A stretch of DNA of 64,000 bases from Pantoea vagans (GCF_004792415.1 NZ_CP038853.1:2418001-2482000), one strand, 5' to 3'; counted from the first letter of the stretch, positions 37,924-46,198 are shown. Numbers and translations: made by a program. The notes: generated from the letters alone by a model not told the origin.

Positions 37924-38109
37924 GCTGTGTCTCCACTGATTTCATTGAGAATTTTCTTAGCTTAACATATAAAAACCAGAGGAGAGACGTGAGGCGAGCG
38001 TGACTGAGACCATTAAAAGGTGGAATCGGTGTGCGAAAAAACCTGAAAGTTGAGAAAAGATAAAGTAATCCGGCCAGCCTGACAGCGTGCCTGCCTGGCC
38101 GGATAGTGA

Positions 38110-38289
38110 CTATTCGGCTGCCACCTCGGCGGCCACTAACATCAGCGCCAGCCCGGCATTTTCGCTATCATAAGCCTGCATGGCTGCACGAATATTCGCT
38201 GAGCAGGCGAGCACCTGTTGCTTCTTATCGGCTTCCAGCTCGTCAATCGCGTGGCGAATAATCATTAGACTTGCTTCTTCTTCTTTCAT
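38110..38289 (-). CDS. Small acidic helical protein (59 residues)
   Basis: A short gene starting MKEEEASLMIIRHAIDEL and ending LVAAEVAAE, predicted all-helical and acidic. The ATG at 38289 follows AGGGAT at a normal distance. The reading frame is clean, with coding-like codon use. I recall similar small enterobacterial proteins of unknown role but cannot name it. Stand-alone. Confidence 0.65.
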   Translation of the reverse strand: MKEEEASLMIIRHAIDELEADKKQQVLACSANIRAAMQAYDSENAGLALMLVAAEVAAE

Positions 38290-38503
38290 AATTTATCCCT
38301 GGATTTGCCTAAGTGGTGCGCAAAGGAGCCAAGAATAACGTTTATTGATAAGCAAAGTCACCCCTTTACATTCCTGTTGCTTAACGATCAAACAAATCAC
38401 AAACAGGAAGCGTAGCGGAAACTGCTATAATTAAGTGATTGGTGGTGCAACAGGATAGACTCTGCGCCACAACACTCCCAGGGATTGAAGCAGGTAGAAA
38501 ATC

Positions 38504-38833
38504 ATGATGCGACTCAGCATTTTAATCCTCATCGCGATGATGACTGGATGTTCATCTGGCCCGAAAGGGGTGGAATGTCCGGGTGAGGTTTCGACAATTT
38601 ATGGTCAGTCGATGGGACAGACTCAGGGCGTGATTTTTGACCTGGTTAACAGCTTTACCGTGACACGGGACAATGTCAGCGTAAACAGTGGCCCGCTGCA
38701 GTCACTGGATCGGTTTAAATATGTGCCCTCCGCCGTAACGCGTGAAGGTTACTATGCGCAGCGCCTGTCAGATAAGCAGTTCCGCCTGATTAATCCTTAC
38801 CAGGACACCCAAATTACCTGGACCTGTCCATAA
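38504..38833 (+). CDS. Small lipoprotein of unknown function
   Basis: A 109-residue lipoprotein: signal peptide with lipobox MTGC (Cys16), mature part of about 94 residues with two further cysteines (VECPG and the C-terminal TWTCP) that could pair. Not recognised. It is followed after 61 bases by an uncharacterised gene on the same strand. Confidence 0.68.
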   Translation: MMRLSILILIAMMTGCSSGPKGVECPGEVSTIYGQSMGQTQGVIFDLVNSFTVTRDNVSVNSGPLQSLDRFKYVPSAVTREGYYAQRLSDKQFRLINPYQDTQITWTCP

Positions 38834-38894
38834 GGGATGAATCCTGCTGCCAGATGGTTTATTGTCAGGAAACGTCAAGCAGCAGGGCTCCCCG

Positions 38895-39452
38895 ATGGAA
38901 AAGCGTCTGGATAACAACGGTTATATCGACTTCCCCTTCCCCGCTACGCGCAATGCGGATGGCTCTGCTAATCCCTGTGGCTTTGATCTGACGCTGGAAA
39001 CCGGTCGCCTTGAAGAGATTGTCGTGCTGAATCGCTCAGCGAATCTGCGGCGACTGGTCGAGGAGGTTAACCTGCAGGAGGGGTTGTTTATGACTCTGGC
39101 CTGTGACTGGCAGCAGCAGGAAAAGGCGGTCTGTGGTTTTATCGATGTGGCTTTTCGTCCCGACCTGCCACAGCACGACTTTGAGGAAGCCCTGCAGCTG
39201 GAAGCGAGCTTTCATCGTTACCTGACCGGACAGGAGCAGCAGGAGCAGCTGCCTGCCGGGACACTGGTCAACTATGCCCGTTCAGTGCTCGACTGGAGCT
39301 GGTCGCCGCTGCGTCAGCGTCAGCGCGATTACGAAAAAATTACCATCCAGTTCTATTGTCCGCTGGCTGATGACGCCGAATGGTGCTTTGACCATCTGCG
39401 TCATTTCCTGGTGAGCGTCTACCCGACCTGCATCGCCACCCGTTCACTCTGA
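38895..39452 (+). CDS. Uncharacterised cytoplasmic protein
   Basis: A 185-residue protein without signal peptide or membrane segment. It contains tryptophan-rich and acidic stretches (SVLDWSWSPLRQRQRDYEK). I do not recognise the family. The ATG at 38895 follows AGCAGGG; a TTG at 38862 is a weaker option. It precedes the exported Ppx-like gene by 23 bases and may be cotranscribed with it. Confidence 0.6.
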   Translation: MEKRLDNNGYIDFPFPATRNADGSANPCGFDLTLETGRLEEIVVLNRSANLRRLVEEVNLQEGLFMTLACDWQQQEKAVCGFIDVAFRPDLPQHDFEEALQLEASFHRYLTGQEQQEQLPAGTLVNYARSVLDWSWSPLRQRQRDYEKITIQFYCPLADDAEWCFDHLRHFLVSVYPTCIATRSL

Positions 39453-39475
39453 TCCCCTTTGCTCCCGGAGTCGCT

Positions 39476-40486
39476 ATGCGTCCTGCTGCGCTGTCTGTTT
39501 TTACGCTGTTCTGCTCGCTGTTTTTTGTCGCATCGGCCCAGGCCGATCGCCGCCAGCAAATCCGCGCCGGTCTGGATATCGGTTCCGGTACCACCAAAAT
39601 TGCGGTGGCGCGCGTCAATGTCTGCCAGCAGCGCATTGAAAAAGTGCTGTATCAGGATCAGCGCGCCGTGGCCTGGAACGACGCATTAGCCCATTCAGCG
39701 GATAACCAGCTGAGTCCGTCAGTAACCCATGAAGGTGCCGCCGCACTGCAGCAGCTGGTGGCGCATGCACAGCGCTTTCATCCGCAGCGAATCAGCGGCG
39801 TGGCGACGGCGGTGTTTCGCAACGCCAGCAACGGTCAGGCCGTCATTGAACAGTTGCAGCGCCAGAGCAGTGCACAAATCAGCATTATTTCGCAGCAGCA
39901 GGAGGCGACGCTTGGCTTTCTCTCTGCCAGAGCCGCGCTTAACGATCCAATGGTCCGGGATGAGCAGTTACTGGTCTGGGATATCGGCGGCGGGTCAATG
40001 CAGATGACTGCATGGCGGCAGCAGGCGGGCAAGCCGGTAGCGGATATCTACCAGGGCCGACTGGCTTCGGTGACGCTGAAAAACTTTATCCTGACGGTGC
40101 TCAAGAACAGCCCGAAGGCGGAATCCCCCAATCCCATTGGTTCCTGGCGGCAGTCGGTGCTGCGCTTTGTGCAGTTTTATGCGACTAACGAAGTCAGCCC
40201 GCAGATCAAACAGGATGTGGCCGGTCGTCGGGTAATTGGCATCGGGGGCGTGCACGGTTTTTCGATTCGCAATCAGTTACCGGGCAAACCCGACCACTAT
40301 ACGCTGGCGACCCTGAGCCAGCTCTCGCAGCAGCAGGTCTGGAAAGGCGACAGTGAGCTGTCTGGCGACTATCGCGCCACGGACGTGAGTAATCTGTTAC
40401 TGGTGGAAGGATATATGCAGGCGCTGAAAATCAATGAGGTGGAGATTGTTGAAGCCAGCCTGATTCAGGGCGTGCTGCTGCAGTAG
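39476..40486 (+). CDS. Exported Ppx/GppA-like phosphatase family protein
   Basis: A 336-residue protein with a signal peptide (cleavage near AQA, residue 23), followed by a Ppx/GppA fold: first phosphate motif GLDIGSGTTK at 32-41, second DIGGGS at 169-174, and GIGGVHG near 258. Family members hydrolyse polyphosphate or pppGpp in the cytoplasm; a periplasmic version is unusual because ATP-like substrates are scarce there. The C-terminal HD domain of Ppx is absent. The substrate is unknown. Confidence 0.75.
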   Translation: MRPAALSVFTLFCSLFFVASAQADRRQQIRAGLDIGSGTTKIAVARVNVCQQRIEKVLYQDQRAVAWNDALAHSADNQLSPSVTHEGAAALQQLVAHAQRFHPQRISGVATAVFRNASNGQAVIEQLQRQSSAQISIISQQQEATLGFLSARAALNDPMVRDEQLLVWDIGGGSMQMTAWRQQAGKPVADIYQGRLASVTLKNFILTVLKNSPKAESPNPIGSWRQSVLRFVQFYATNEVSPQIKQDVAGRRVIGIGGVHGFSIRNQLPGKPDHYTLATLSQLSQQQVWKGDSELSGDYRATDVSNLLLVEGYMQALKINEVEIVEASLIQGVLLQ

Positions 40487-40505
40487 CGCAACGCTCCCAC
40501 ATTCG

Positions 40506-40718
40506 CTAAACGTCGGGCTTAACCAGCCGGATAGCGTGATCCAGCATTCGCTGCTCATCCCGTTCACTGTGGGCGCGCTGCTGCCGGGTCCGTTTAAGCA
40601 GGTCATAGATTTCGCCACGCCGGGTATCATGACCGCGCTCCATCAGCACAATGACTGCATCGCCAATAACGCGGCAGACTTCATCATAGTCATCATCATT
40701 CAGTGCATCACGTTTCAT
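40506..40718 (-). CDS. Small YmgB/AriR-like protein
   Basis: A 70-residue helical protein. The segment IGDAVIVLMERGHDTRRGEIYDLL resembles the first helices of the YmgB/AriR family (LGxAVxxLxxxG pattern), small connector or biofilm and acid-stress proteins. The match is short and is my inference. Convergent with the Ppx-like gene. Highly charged at both ends. Confidence 0.55.
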   Translation of the reverse strand: MKRDALNDDDYDEVCRVIGDAVIVLMERGHDTRRGEIYDLLKRTRQQRAHSERDEQRMLDHAIRLVKPDV

Positions 40719-40898
40719 CGTTTCTCCTCCGGCTGTGACTCTCTTCTCAAAAGGCTAGACAGGAAATGGCTGGCCCGCAAACGCAGCGCTATTAACAGCC
40801 AGAAATGATTTTTTAACGCCTTATCGGGCGCTGGCGGAGCAGAACTCTCTATCTTTGCTACGCTTTGAGAGTCTTACTCAAAACCAAGGAGCATTTAA

Positions 40899-41147
40899 AT
40901 GTCAGGAAAAATCGAAGATAAAGTAAAAGAAGCCGCTGGCGCAGTTCAGGAACAATGGGGTGCAGCAACCGGTTCATCCGAGCATCAGGCTAAGGGCGCA
41001 GCGCGTCGTTACACCAACCAGGCAAGCTATGCTGCACGTGATGCTGCTGAGACCATTCGCGATCAGGTTCAGTCCAATCCTGCTGCAGGTCTGGCCATTG
41101 CTGCAGGCGTTGGCGTATTTATCGGCTTCCTGCTGGGTCGCAAGTAA
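40899..41147 (+). CDS. Small CsbD/ElaB-like membrane-anchored stress protein
   Basis: An 82-residue protein. The N-terminal half (SGKIEDKVKEAAGAVQEQWG) resembles CsbD, and the C-terminal half ends with a single membrane segment GLAIAAGVGVFIGFLLGRK as in ElaB/YqjD, which tether ribosomes to the inner membrane in stationary phase. It has a good ribosome site (AAGGAG) and its own terminator. Confidence 0.75.
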   Translation: MSGKIEDKVKEAAGAVQEQWGAATGSSEHQAKGAARRYTNQASYAARDAAETIRDQVQSNPAAGLAIAAGVGVFIGFLLGRK

Positions 41148-41167
41148 TACCGCCACACGTCAACAGA

Positions 41168-41195
41168 ACGGGAGCCACTGGCTTCCGTTTTTTTT
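41168..41195 (+). terminator. Terminator of the CsbD/ElaB-like gene
   Basis: A 9-bp stem, ACGGGAGCC (41168-41176, one G-T pair) with GGCTTCCGT (41180-41188), followed by eight T. Confidence 0.82.
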
Positions 41196-41310
41196 GGCTT
41201 TAGCTGACCGTATGCTGAGAAACATCTGAAAGATAAGCCTTCGCAGGCCAGCGCACGGTGAGTCTTCAGTCTTAATTACGTTCTCTTTCTGACAACATCA
41301 AGGTGACCTC

Positions 41311-41481
41311 ATGAAAACAATTCCTGCTCTGCTGCTGGTGGCAGCGACCTTAACCTCTCTGGCGGGCTGCTCGCATAAAAGCGACGCGATTAAAGAAGAT
41401 GGCCGTCCCCATGCGCCAAGTGGCCAGTCTTCCCCGGGCGGCACCCTGGGTTCAGGCCCGGTGGGTCAGCCTCAGTCGTAA
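41311..41481 (+). CDS. Tiny lipoprotein (56 residues)
   Basis: Signal peptide MKTIPALLLVAATLTSLAGC with the lipidation Cys20, then a 36-residue Pro/Gly/Ser-rich mature part ending VGQPQS. AAGGTG precedes the ATG at 41311, and a clear terminator follows the stop. Not recognised, but lipobox, ribosome site and terminator together make it a credible gene. Confidence 0.65.
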   Translation: MKTIPALLLVAATLTSLAGCSHKSDAIKEDGRPHAPSGQSSPGGTLGSGPVGQPQS

Positions 41482-41488
41482 TTCCCTG

Positions 41489-41521
41489 CCCCGGCACACG
41501 TGCCGGGGTTTATTTCTTTTT
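41489..41521 (+). terminator. Terminator of the tiny lipoprotein gene
   Basis: CCCCGGCA (41489-41496) pairs with TGCCGGGG (41501-41508), loop CACG; TTTATTTCTTTTT follows. Confidence 0.82.
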
Positions 41522-41838
41522 TTATATTCAATAGCTCCCGTAAAATAAATTCGCTAATAGTTAACCTGCTAGTAATTAAGGGCGGAATTAAAAAAATCCT
41601 GAAATATTATTATTATAAGAATCATCCCAACTCTTTTCGAAAATTGCCTACCTCTTTTACACAATTCTGTATATATACCCTGAATAAACAACACTAAAAT
41701 TGTGGAAACAGTTTAAACAAATATTCTACGACCAATAAAAAATATTTCCCCCTGCTGAACTTTAGACGTAAAGATATTCTCTAATAATGCACAACACCTT
41801 TTGTTAAATATTATTGATACGTTCAAGAGAATTCAGAC
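41522..41838. other. AT-rich intergenic region before the GT9 gene
   Basis: About 320 bases, strongly AT-rich, without a credible gene. A 65-codon frame across it has no ribosome binding site and begins inside a terminator. Presumably holds the promoter of the glycosyltransferase gene; no promoter could be fixed. Confidence 0.5.
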
Positions 41839-42900
41839 GTGAAGAAAAAAAAGATTTATCTGATAGACCGACTTTTAACGCTTTATTCTCGATTTTCAGG
41901 CAGAACAGAACCACAGGCCCTGCAGGCGCTGACACCCGGCACAGTAGTGATTTACTCCACTACGGCACTGGGCGATTTTCTGATGAATACACCGGCTATC
42001 TGGAGCCTGAAGAATCGCTTTCCCACCAGCAAATTTATTCTGGTTTCCAGTAAGAAAAATAAGGACCTGGTCAGCCGATATAACTGGTTTGATAAGATCT
42101 ATATCTGGGATAACAAAGTGGCTAATTTCCTGCCGCTATTTTTCAAACTGCGTCGCCAGAAACCGGATTTATCAGTGATATTACACGCTCATTTTCCCTA
42201 CGATATTATGAGCTCAGTACTGACCGGCAGTAAGGCGATTGTGCGCGATCATTACGGCAGCGAATCCCCGGTGCTGAATAAATATCTTGATCACTATTCA
42301 GGCTATTTCGACGATCACACCATCAAGCGCAAGCTGAAGCTGATCGAAGCGCTGGGCGCAAAGACAGAGCAGACCCGGATGCATCTGCCCGAGGTAAATA
42401 GTCGCCCTGCTGCAACGGCCAGCCATCGCCGTATCGGTTTTCAGTTAGGGGCATCGAAAGATATCCGCCGCTGGCCGCTGGCTTCATTCAGCCAGCTGGC
42501 GACTGCGTTGCTCGAACGCTGGCCTGACGCTGAAATTATTGTCACCGGTACAGCTGCTGAGCAGTCTCTTGAGAAACAATTTATCGAAAGCCTGCCGCTG
42601 CACTGCCGTAAGCGTGTGACGCCAATGGCAGGCAAAACGAATCTCAGCGGCCTGATTACCCTGATCCGCACGCTGGACCTGCTGGTCACTGGCGATACCG
42701 GTCCACTGCACATCGCGGTGGCGGCACAGACGCCAACGGTCAGCCTGTTCTCTACTGCCAATCCACGCTATACCGGCCCCTGCCAGGACAGCGATCGCCA
42801 TATTGTTATTCATCGCCCGGATAAAACGGCGTCACAGCATCCGATGGCGTCGATTAAGGCCGAAGAAGTCGAGCAGGCCGTGGCGAAACTGGTGGGGTAA
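41839..42900 (+). CDS. Glycosyltransferase family 9 (heptosyltransferase-like)
   Basis: A 353-residue GT9 protein. N-terminal VVIYSTTALGDFLMNTPA carries the acceptor-side GD motif; the C-terminal half has GFQLGASKDIRRWPLASF and DLLVTGDTGPLHIAVAAQTPTVSLF, typical of ADP-heptose:LPS transferases. Likely adds a heptose or similar sugar to lipopolysaccharide at the cytoplasmic face of the inner membrane. The start is a GTG at 41839. It is coupled to the DUF1493 gene by a TAATG overlap. It is not in a waa cluster, so the acceptor is uncertain. Confidence 0.82.
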   Translation: MKKKKIYLIDRLLTLYSRFSGRTEPQALQALTPGTVVIYSTTALGDFLMNTPAIWSLKNRFPTSKFILVSSKKNKDLVSRYNWFDKIYIWDNKVANFLPLFFKLRRQKPDLSVILHAHFPYDIMSSVLTGSKAIVRDHYGSESPVLNKYLDHYSGYFDDHTIKRKLKLIEALGAKTEQTRMHLPEVNSRPAATASHRRIGFQLGASKDIRRWPLASFSQLATALLERWPDAEIIVTGTAAEQSLEKQFIESLPLHCRKRVTPMAGKTNLSGLITLIRTLDLLVTGDTGPLHIAVAAQTPTVSLFSTANPRYTGPCQDSDRHIVIHRPDKTASQHPMASIKAEEVEQAVAKLVG

Positions 42901-43229
42901 TGAACGATCTTTCTCACGCTATTATTGCGCTGATTGAATACCACAATCAGCCAACCGCCCTGGGCAGGTTCCGGAAAGTGGATCGGGCGGGTTTTCATCT
43001 GCAGCAGCTGCCGCTGAATGAGGTGGAGTTCGCGATTCTGATGAATGATTTTTTTGCCACGTTCAACGTCTGCTCTGAGCATTATGATGATGCCCGCTAT
43101 TTTCCGGCGGCGCACCCGCGGCATATGACACCGATGAAGTGGTTTAAATCTGGCGGATATTGTCCCGTAACGATCACGATGCTATGTGAAGCGGCCAGCC
43201 GTAGACGCTGGCCTGAAGCAGATTACTGA
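42900..43229 (+). CDS. DUF1493-family, acyl-carrier-like small protein
   Basis: A 109-residue protein. The segment EVEFAILMNDFFATFNV followed by DDARYFP and a C-terminal TITMLCEAASRRRWPE matches the DUF1493 pattern, which has an acyl-carrier-like helical layout but lacks an obvious Asp-Ser-Leu attachment site. The ATG overlaps the upstream glycosyltransferase stop by one base. Function unknown; coupling to a GT9 gene suggests a link to envelope polysaccharide. Confidence 0.7.
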   Translation: MNDLSHAIIALIEYHNQPTALGRFRKVDRAGFHLQQLPLNEVEFAILMNDFFATFNVCSEHYDDARYFPAAHPRHMTPMKWFKSGGYCPVTITMLCEAASRRRWPEADY

Positions 43230-44242
43230 ATAATCGTTTGGACAAAGGCGTCATAAACCTCGCGGCTGCTCAGCGCGTTGACCTCACGTGAAGCCGGTTG
43301 CAGTACCTGATAGTTGACCTGCCACGGATGCCAGCACGCCGGATCGCTGTCACCAAACAGCGCTACCACCGGCAGGCCCAGTGCGGCACCGATGTGCATT
43401 GCCCCGCCATCACTGCTCACCAGCCCCTGACACAATGACATAGCCGCAATCAGCTGCGGCAGGCTGGTAGTCGCCACCGCCTTTATCGGCAGGTGCGGGC
43501 AGAGCGCCATGATTTCACGCGCTTTTTCATCATCCCCCGGATGACGCGGATTATCGCGGCTGCCAGGTGACCAGAGCAGCATGATCTGGCAGGGATGATG
43601 CGCCGCAATTTTCTCAGCCAGCCCGGCAAATCGGGCGGCGTCCCACTGCTGACTCGGCTTGCGGGCGCTGATCTGGAGTGCATAGACCGGAAGAGTGGGA
43701 TCAATCGCACAGGTGTCTCGCAGGCTGGCCGCTATAGCCGCATCCGGCCGCAGCGTCAGTTTACCTGGCGCGGTGGCGCTGAGATGCAAATTCCGTCCAA
43801 GGCTAAACAGGGTGTCGCTGATATGACAGGGTGACTGGCCGGGCGGCGGCAGTAAATCGGTGATCAGCGGATGCGGCTGCTGCCCCAGCGCGATCACTCT
43901 GGCGGGACGCACGATTTTAACCCACTTCAGGCCATGCTGATCCCAGCGGCTTTTGGCCAGAATCACTATGTCGTAACGCTGCTTTTTCAGATTCAGCATC
44001 AGCTTCAGTCGCTGTAACACACAGGCCAGTCGTCCCTGCCCTGCCTCACGGTGATGCAGCTTGGTGTAAAAGAAGAGCTGCCGGATATCGGGATTATGCT
44101 GCAACACGGGCGCAGCGTAGTTGTTGGTCAGTACATCGACCTGATACTGGCCCGACTGCGCCAGCGCACTGATGAGTGGCGTGGTCAGCAACGTATCGCC
44201 AATATTATCCCGACAAATAATTAAAACCCGCATGTCTGACAT
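43223..44242 (-). CDS. Glycosyltransferase family 9 (second heptosyltransferase-like)
   Basis: A 339-residue GT9 protein with N-terminal VLIICRDNIGDTLLTTPLI, the middle YALQISARKPSQQWDAARF, and C-terminal GLVSSDGGAMHIGAALGLP. It is only distantly similar to the neighbouring GT9 and lies tail to tail with the DUF1493 gene (7-base overlap). It likely transfers a heptose-type sugar. Together with the first GT9 it may modify LPS core or another surface glycan. Confidence 0.82.
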   Translation of the reverse strand: MSDMRVLIICRDNIGDTLLTTPLISALAQSGQYQVDVLTNNYAAPVLQHNPDIRQLFFYTKLHHREAGQGRLACVLQRLKLMLNLKKQRYDIVILAKSRWDQHGLKWVKIVRPARVIALGQQPHPLITDLLPPPGQSPCHISDTLFSLGRNLHLSATAPGKLTLRPDAAIAASLRDTCAIDPTLPVYALQISARKPSQQWDAARFAGLAEKIAAHHPCQIMLLWSPGSRDNPRHPGDDEKAREIMALCPHLPIKAVATTSLPQLIAAMSLCQGLVSSDGGAMHIGAALGLPVVALFGDSDPACWHPWQVNYQVLQPASREVNALSSREVYDAFVQTIIQ

Positions 44243-44479
44243 CCTCTGCGCACTGGCTACGCCGTTCTGGCTGAATAAAAGTGAGACTCGCCCGATTAAC
44301 GGCCCGGAAGCGTTAACGTAACGGCATAAATCAGCAAATTAGTCAGCGCATTGTCAGATTGGTTCCATCATTGCGATTGCGGAATTGTTAAAAACGATGG
44401 GCGTTTTCAGGCAAGTGAAATGCCTGACGCATCAGCCGGATGATTGATTTAACAAAACCCGTGCAGGACTGTCAGCGTA

Positions 44480-44510
44480 AAGAAGGAGAAAAGGCCGCGA
44501 ATGGCGGCCT
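44480..44510 (-). terminator. Terminator of the YmgB-like gene pair
   Basis: AGGCCGC (44492-44498) pairs with GCGGCCT (44504-44510); on the minus strand TTTTCTCC follows. It lies just past the frameshifted small gene. Confidence 0.55.
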
Positions 44511-44531
44511 GACGTGGTGGTTACATTACCG

Positions 44532-44728
44532 TTAGCTGTCGCTATTTTTCAGCAGGCTGATAGCCAGCCTCATAACGGGTTCAGGCTCAATGCCGGTGAA
44601 CATCCGTTGAATTTTTCAGTAATGGTCTCGCGGGTTACCGGCTTATCCTCAGCCACAATTTCCATCACAGCCTGACCAAACAGTAGTCGACATGCCGCAA
44701 TGGCATCACTTACAGCCTCATCATCCAT
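44532..44728 (-). pseudogene. Frameshifted YmgB/AriR-like small gene
   Basis: As read, a 52-residue protein (MDDEAVSDAIAACRLLFGQA onward, stop at 44570). In the minus-1 frame the sequence continues MFTGIEPEPVMRLAISLL and stops at 44532, matching the C-terminal half of the paralogue at 44893. The junction is a run of five A on the coding strand (44612-44616). One extra A would give TEKIQRMF, aligning with AKIKVML of the paralogue and a 65-residue protein. So one base seems lost in a homopolymer, by mutation, sequencing error or phase variation. Start after GGGAG. Confidence 0.75.
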
Positions 44729-44892
44729 AATATTCTCCCTGTGTATCGGCAGAAGAGTACACCCCTGCGGCGGCGGGATCATGCTGAACTGTTTATTTTG
44801 CGGCACAGATTACAAAAATGAATCCGGTGAAACGAGCTGATAGCCTGGCGCGTCACCGTCAATGCCGGGCACTTACCTGAAGCAGAGGGTTA

Positions 44893-45081
44893 TTAGTCGT
44901 TCAACAGATCAAGAGCGACGTTATAAATCAGCGCAGGCTGCGCATCAGGTAACATCACCTTTATTTTTGCTTCCAGAGCGCGGTTAGTGACCGGCTGATT
45001 ATCTGCTAATAATTCCAGCACAGCCTGCCCAAACATCAGGCGACAGATATAAATCGCGTCTTTTGTATAATTAGCGTCCAT
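44893..45081 (-). CDS. YmgB/AriR-like small protein
   Basis: A 62-residue helical protein (ICRLMFGQAVLELLADNQPVT core) with the GQAV..LL....T pattern of YcgZ/YmgA/AriR connector proteins. The ATG at 45081 follows AAGGAGG. It is paralogous to the frameshifted gene just downstream. E. coli keeps its ycgZ-ymgA-ariR cluster on the same side of icd, which supports the family call. Likely modulates stress or Rcs-linked biofilm regulation; inferred. Confidence 0.62.
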   Translation of the reverse strand: MDANYTKDAIYICRLMFGQAVLELLADNQPVTNRALEAKIKVMLPDAQPALIYNVALDLLND

Positions 45082-45438
45082 AAATCCTCCTTATGAGTGA
45101 GGTATTACAGTAACGATATTCAGCCACAGACAGATGCCAGTTGTGCGTTCACTGTTTCTTTTGTAGTGGCATCGGATGATGCAATTTGCAGAAATATTAA
45201 AATGTTCTGAAACATGTTGCATGTTTGCCATACTGGTGAGGACTATTCAAATTTTATCAAGATGAAGTTGAAGTCTGTTCACATGAAAAATTTGTTGACT
45301 ATAGGAAATGCAGATATTATTGATTGTTACTGAAATACGGCTCGCATCGTCAACTTTTATTTATAAAGAAGCATGCCATTTACTTATAGCCACGTAAGCT
45401 CCATAGTATGTGGGACTATTTATGCTTAAGGAGAAGCA
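45082..45438. other. AT-rich region between YmgB-like genes and the effector gene
   Basis: About 357 bases, AT-rich, without a credible gene. TTGACT at 45295 with TATT-rich sequence 14-17 bases downstream could be the promoter of the DUF2778 gene; the spacing is not ideal, so I leave it unassigned. Confidence 0.45.
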
Positions 45439-45966
45439 ATGGCACTTCACGGAAAATTTATTGTTAACGACGCAGATTTTTCGCCACTTTATATCTATGG
45501 CGTCGGCACTTATCTGGCATATTCCGGTAAAGACATGTATCGCAACCGTACTGGCTGTATTGGAATTCCCAGTCTCGGCCCCATTCCGGATGGACGCTAT
45601 TATATTGTCAAGCGACCAACAGGCGGCTGGAAAGGGATCATTCGTGCGGACCTTCACGATTTTTATTCATGGCCGACTGGCAGACCTGTAATCAAATACG
45701 AGTGGTTTGCACTGTTTCGGGATGATGGAAAAGTTGATGACCGCACCTGGATAAAGGGCGTTGAACGTGGCAACTTCAGATTGCATCCACCAGGACCTGC
45801 TGGCGTGTCACTTGGCTGTATCACATTGCAGCACCGTGCTGACTTTTTATCCATACGCCAGGCGCTACTGAGCACCCAGCAGGTAAAACTTGCTAATGGT
45901 CTGATCTCTTATGGTGTGATTGAGGTGATTCTGAATGGTAGCAAAACGTGTTTCCCGGGGCGTTAA
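45439..45966 (+). CDS. DUF2778 (Tlde1-type) L,D-transpeptidase-like T6SS effector
   Basis: A 175-residue protein without signal peptide. It fits the DUF2778 group: start MALHGKFIVN, centre GCIGIPSLGPIPDGRYYIV, and active-site region FRLHPPGPAGVSLGC with His116 and Cys127. Tlde1, a described DUF2778 member in Salmonella, is an antibacterial T6SS effector that acts on peptidoglycan tetrapeptides in the target periplasm. The gene overlaps a small membrane-protein gene by 32 bases and faces hcp, the expected context for cargo plus immunity. Ribosome site AAGGAG. AT-richer than the core genes, suggesting transfer. Confidence 0.82.
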   Translation: MALHGKFIVNDADFSPLYIYGVGTYLAYSGKDMYRNRTGCIGIPSLGPIPDGRYYIVKRPTGGWKGIIRADLHDFYSWPTGRPVIKYEWFALFRDDGKVDDRTWIKGVERGNFRLHPPGPAGVSLGCITLQHRADFLSIRQALLSTQQVKLANGLISYGVIEVILNGSKTCFPGR

Positions 45967-46198
45967 ACTCGCCCTATGGTCTTTTTTATACGTTCTGATA
46001 TTTTTTATATCGACCCCATCTGTTCCCATGTCTGAAGGAACATATCAATTCTGGAATAATGCAGCGGCTTTTTTTGATGAAGTTGACGTGGAAGGGTTTA
46101 TCGGGGTAGCCCTTATAGGCAGCAGCGCAGTGTTTTCAACGATTATCTACATGATAGCTATTAAATTGATTGAGAAGAGGATCCTGAATAAATCCTGA
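45935..46198 (+). CDS. Small two-helix membrane protein, candidate immunity to the DUF2778 effector
   Basis: An 87-residue protein with two predicted membrane segments (about 12-29 and 54-78) and a short, acidic loop between them that should face the periplasm. It overlaps the effector gene end by 32 bases with GAGGTG as ribosome site, so the two are co-translated. A membrane protein exposed to the periplasm is a sensible immunity factor for a wall-targeting toxin. The function is inferred from position; I do not recognise the family. Confidence 0.65.
   Translation: MVAKRVSRGVKLALWSFLYVLIFFISTPSVPMSEGTYQFWNNAAAFFDEVDVEGFIGVALIGSSAVFSTIIYMIAIKLIEKRILNKS

Noticed and set aside
41500..41697. 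A 65-codon plus-strand frame
   Set aside because: It starts inside the terminator hairpin of the previous gene, has no ribosome site, and reads as AT-rich random sequence.
41933..41953. Near-identity of 19 bases between the first GT9 gene and repeat copy B at 15374-15406
   Set aside because: Short, in unrelated coding context (a Thr-Pro-Gly-Thr stretch), with no flanking similarity; probably chance.
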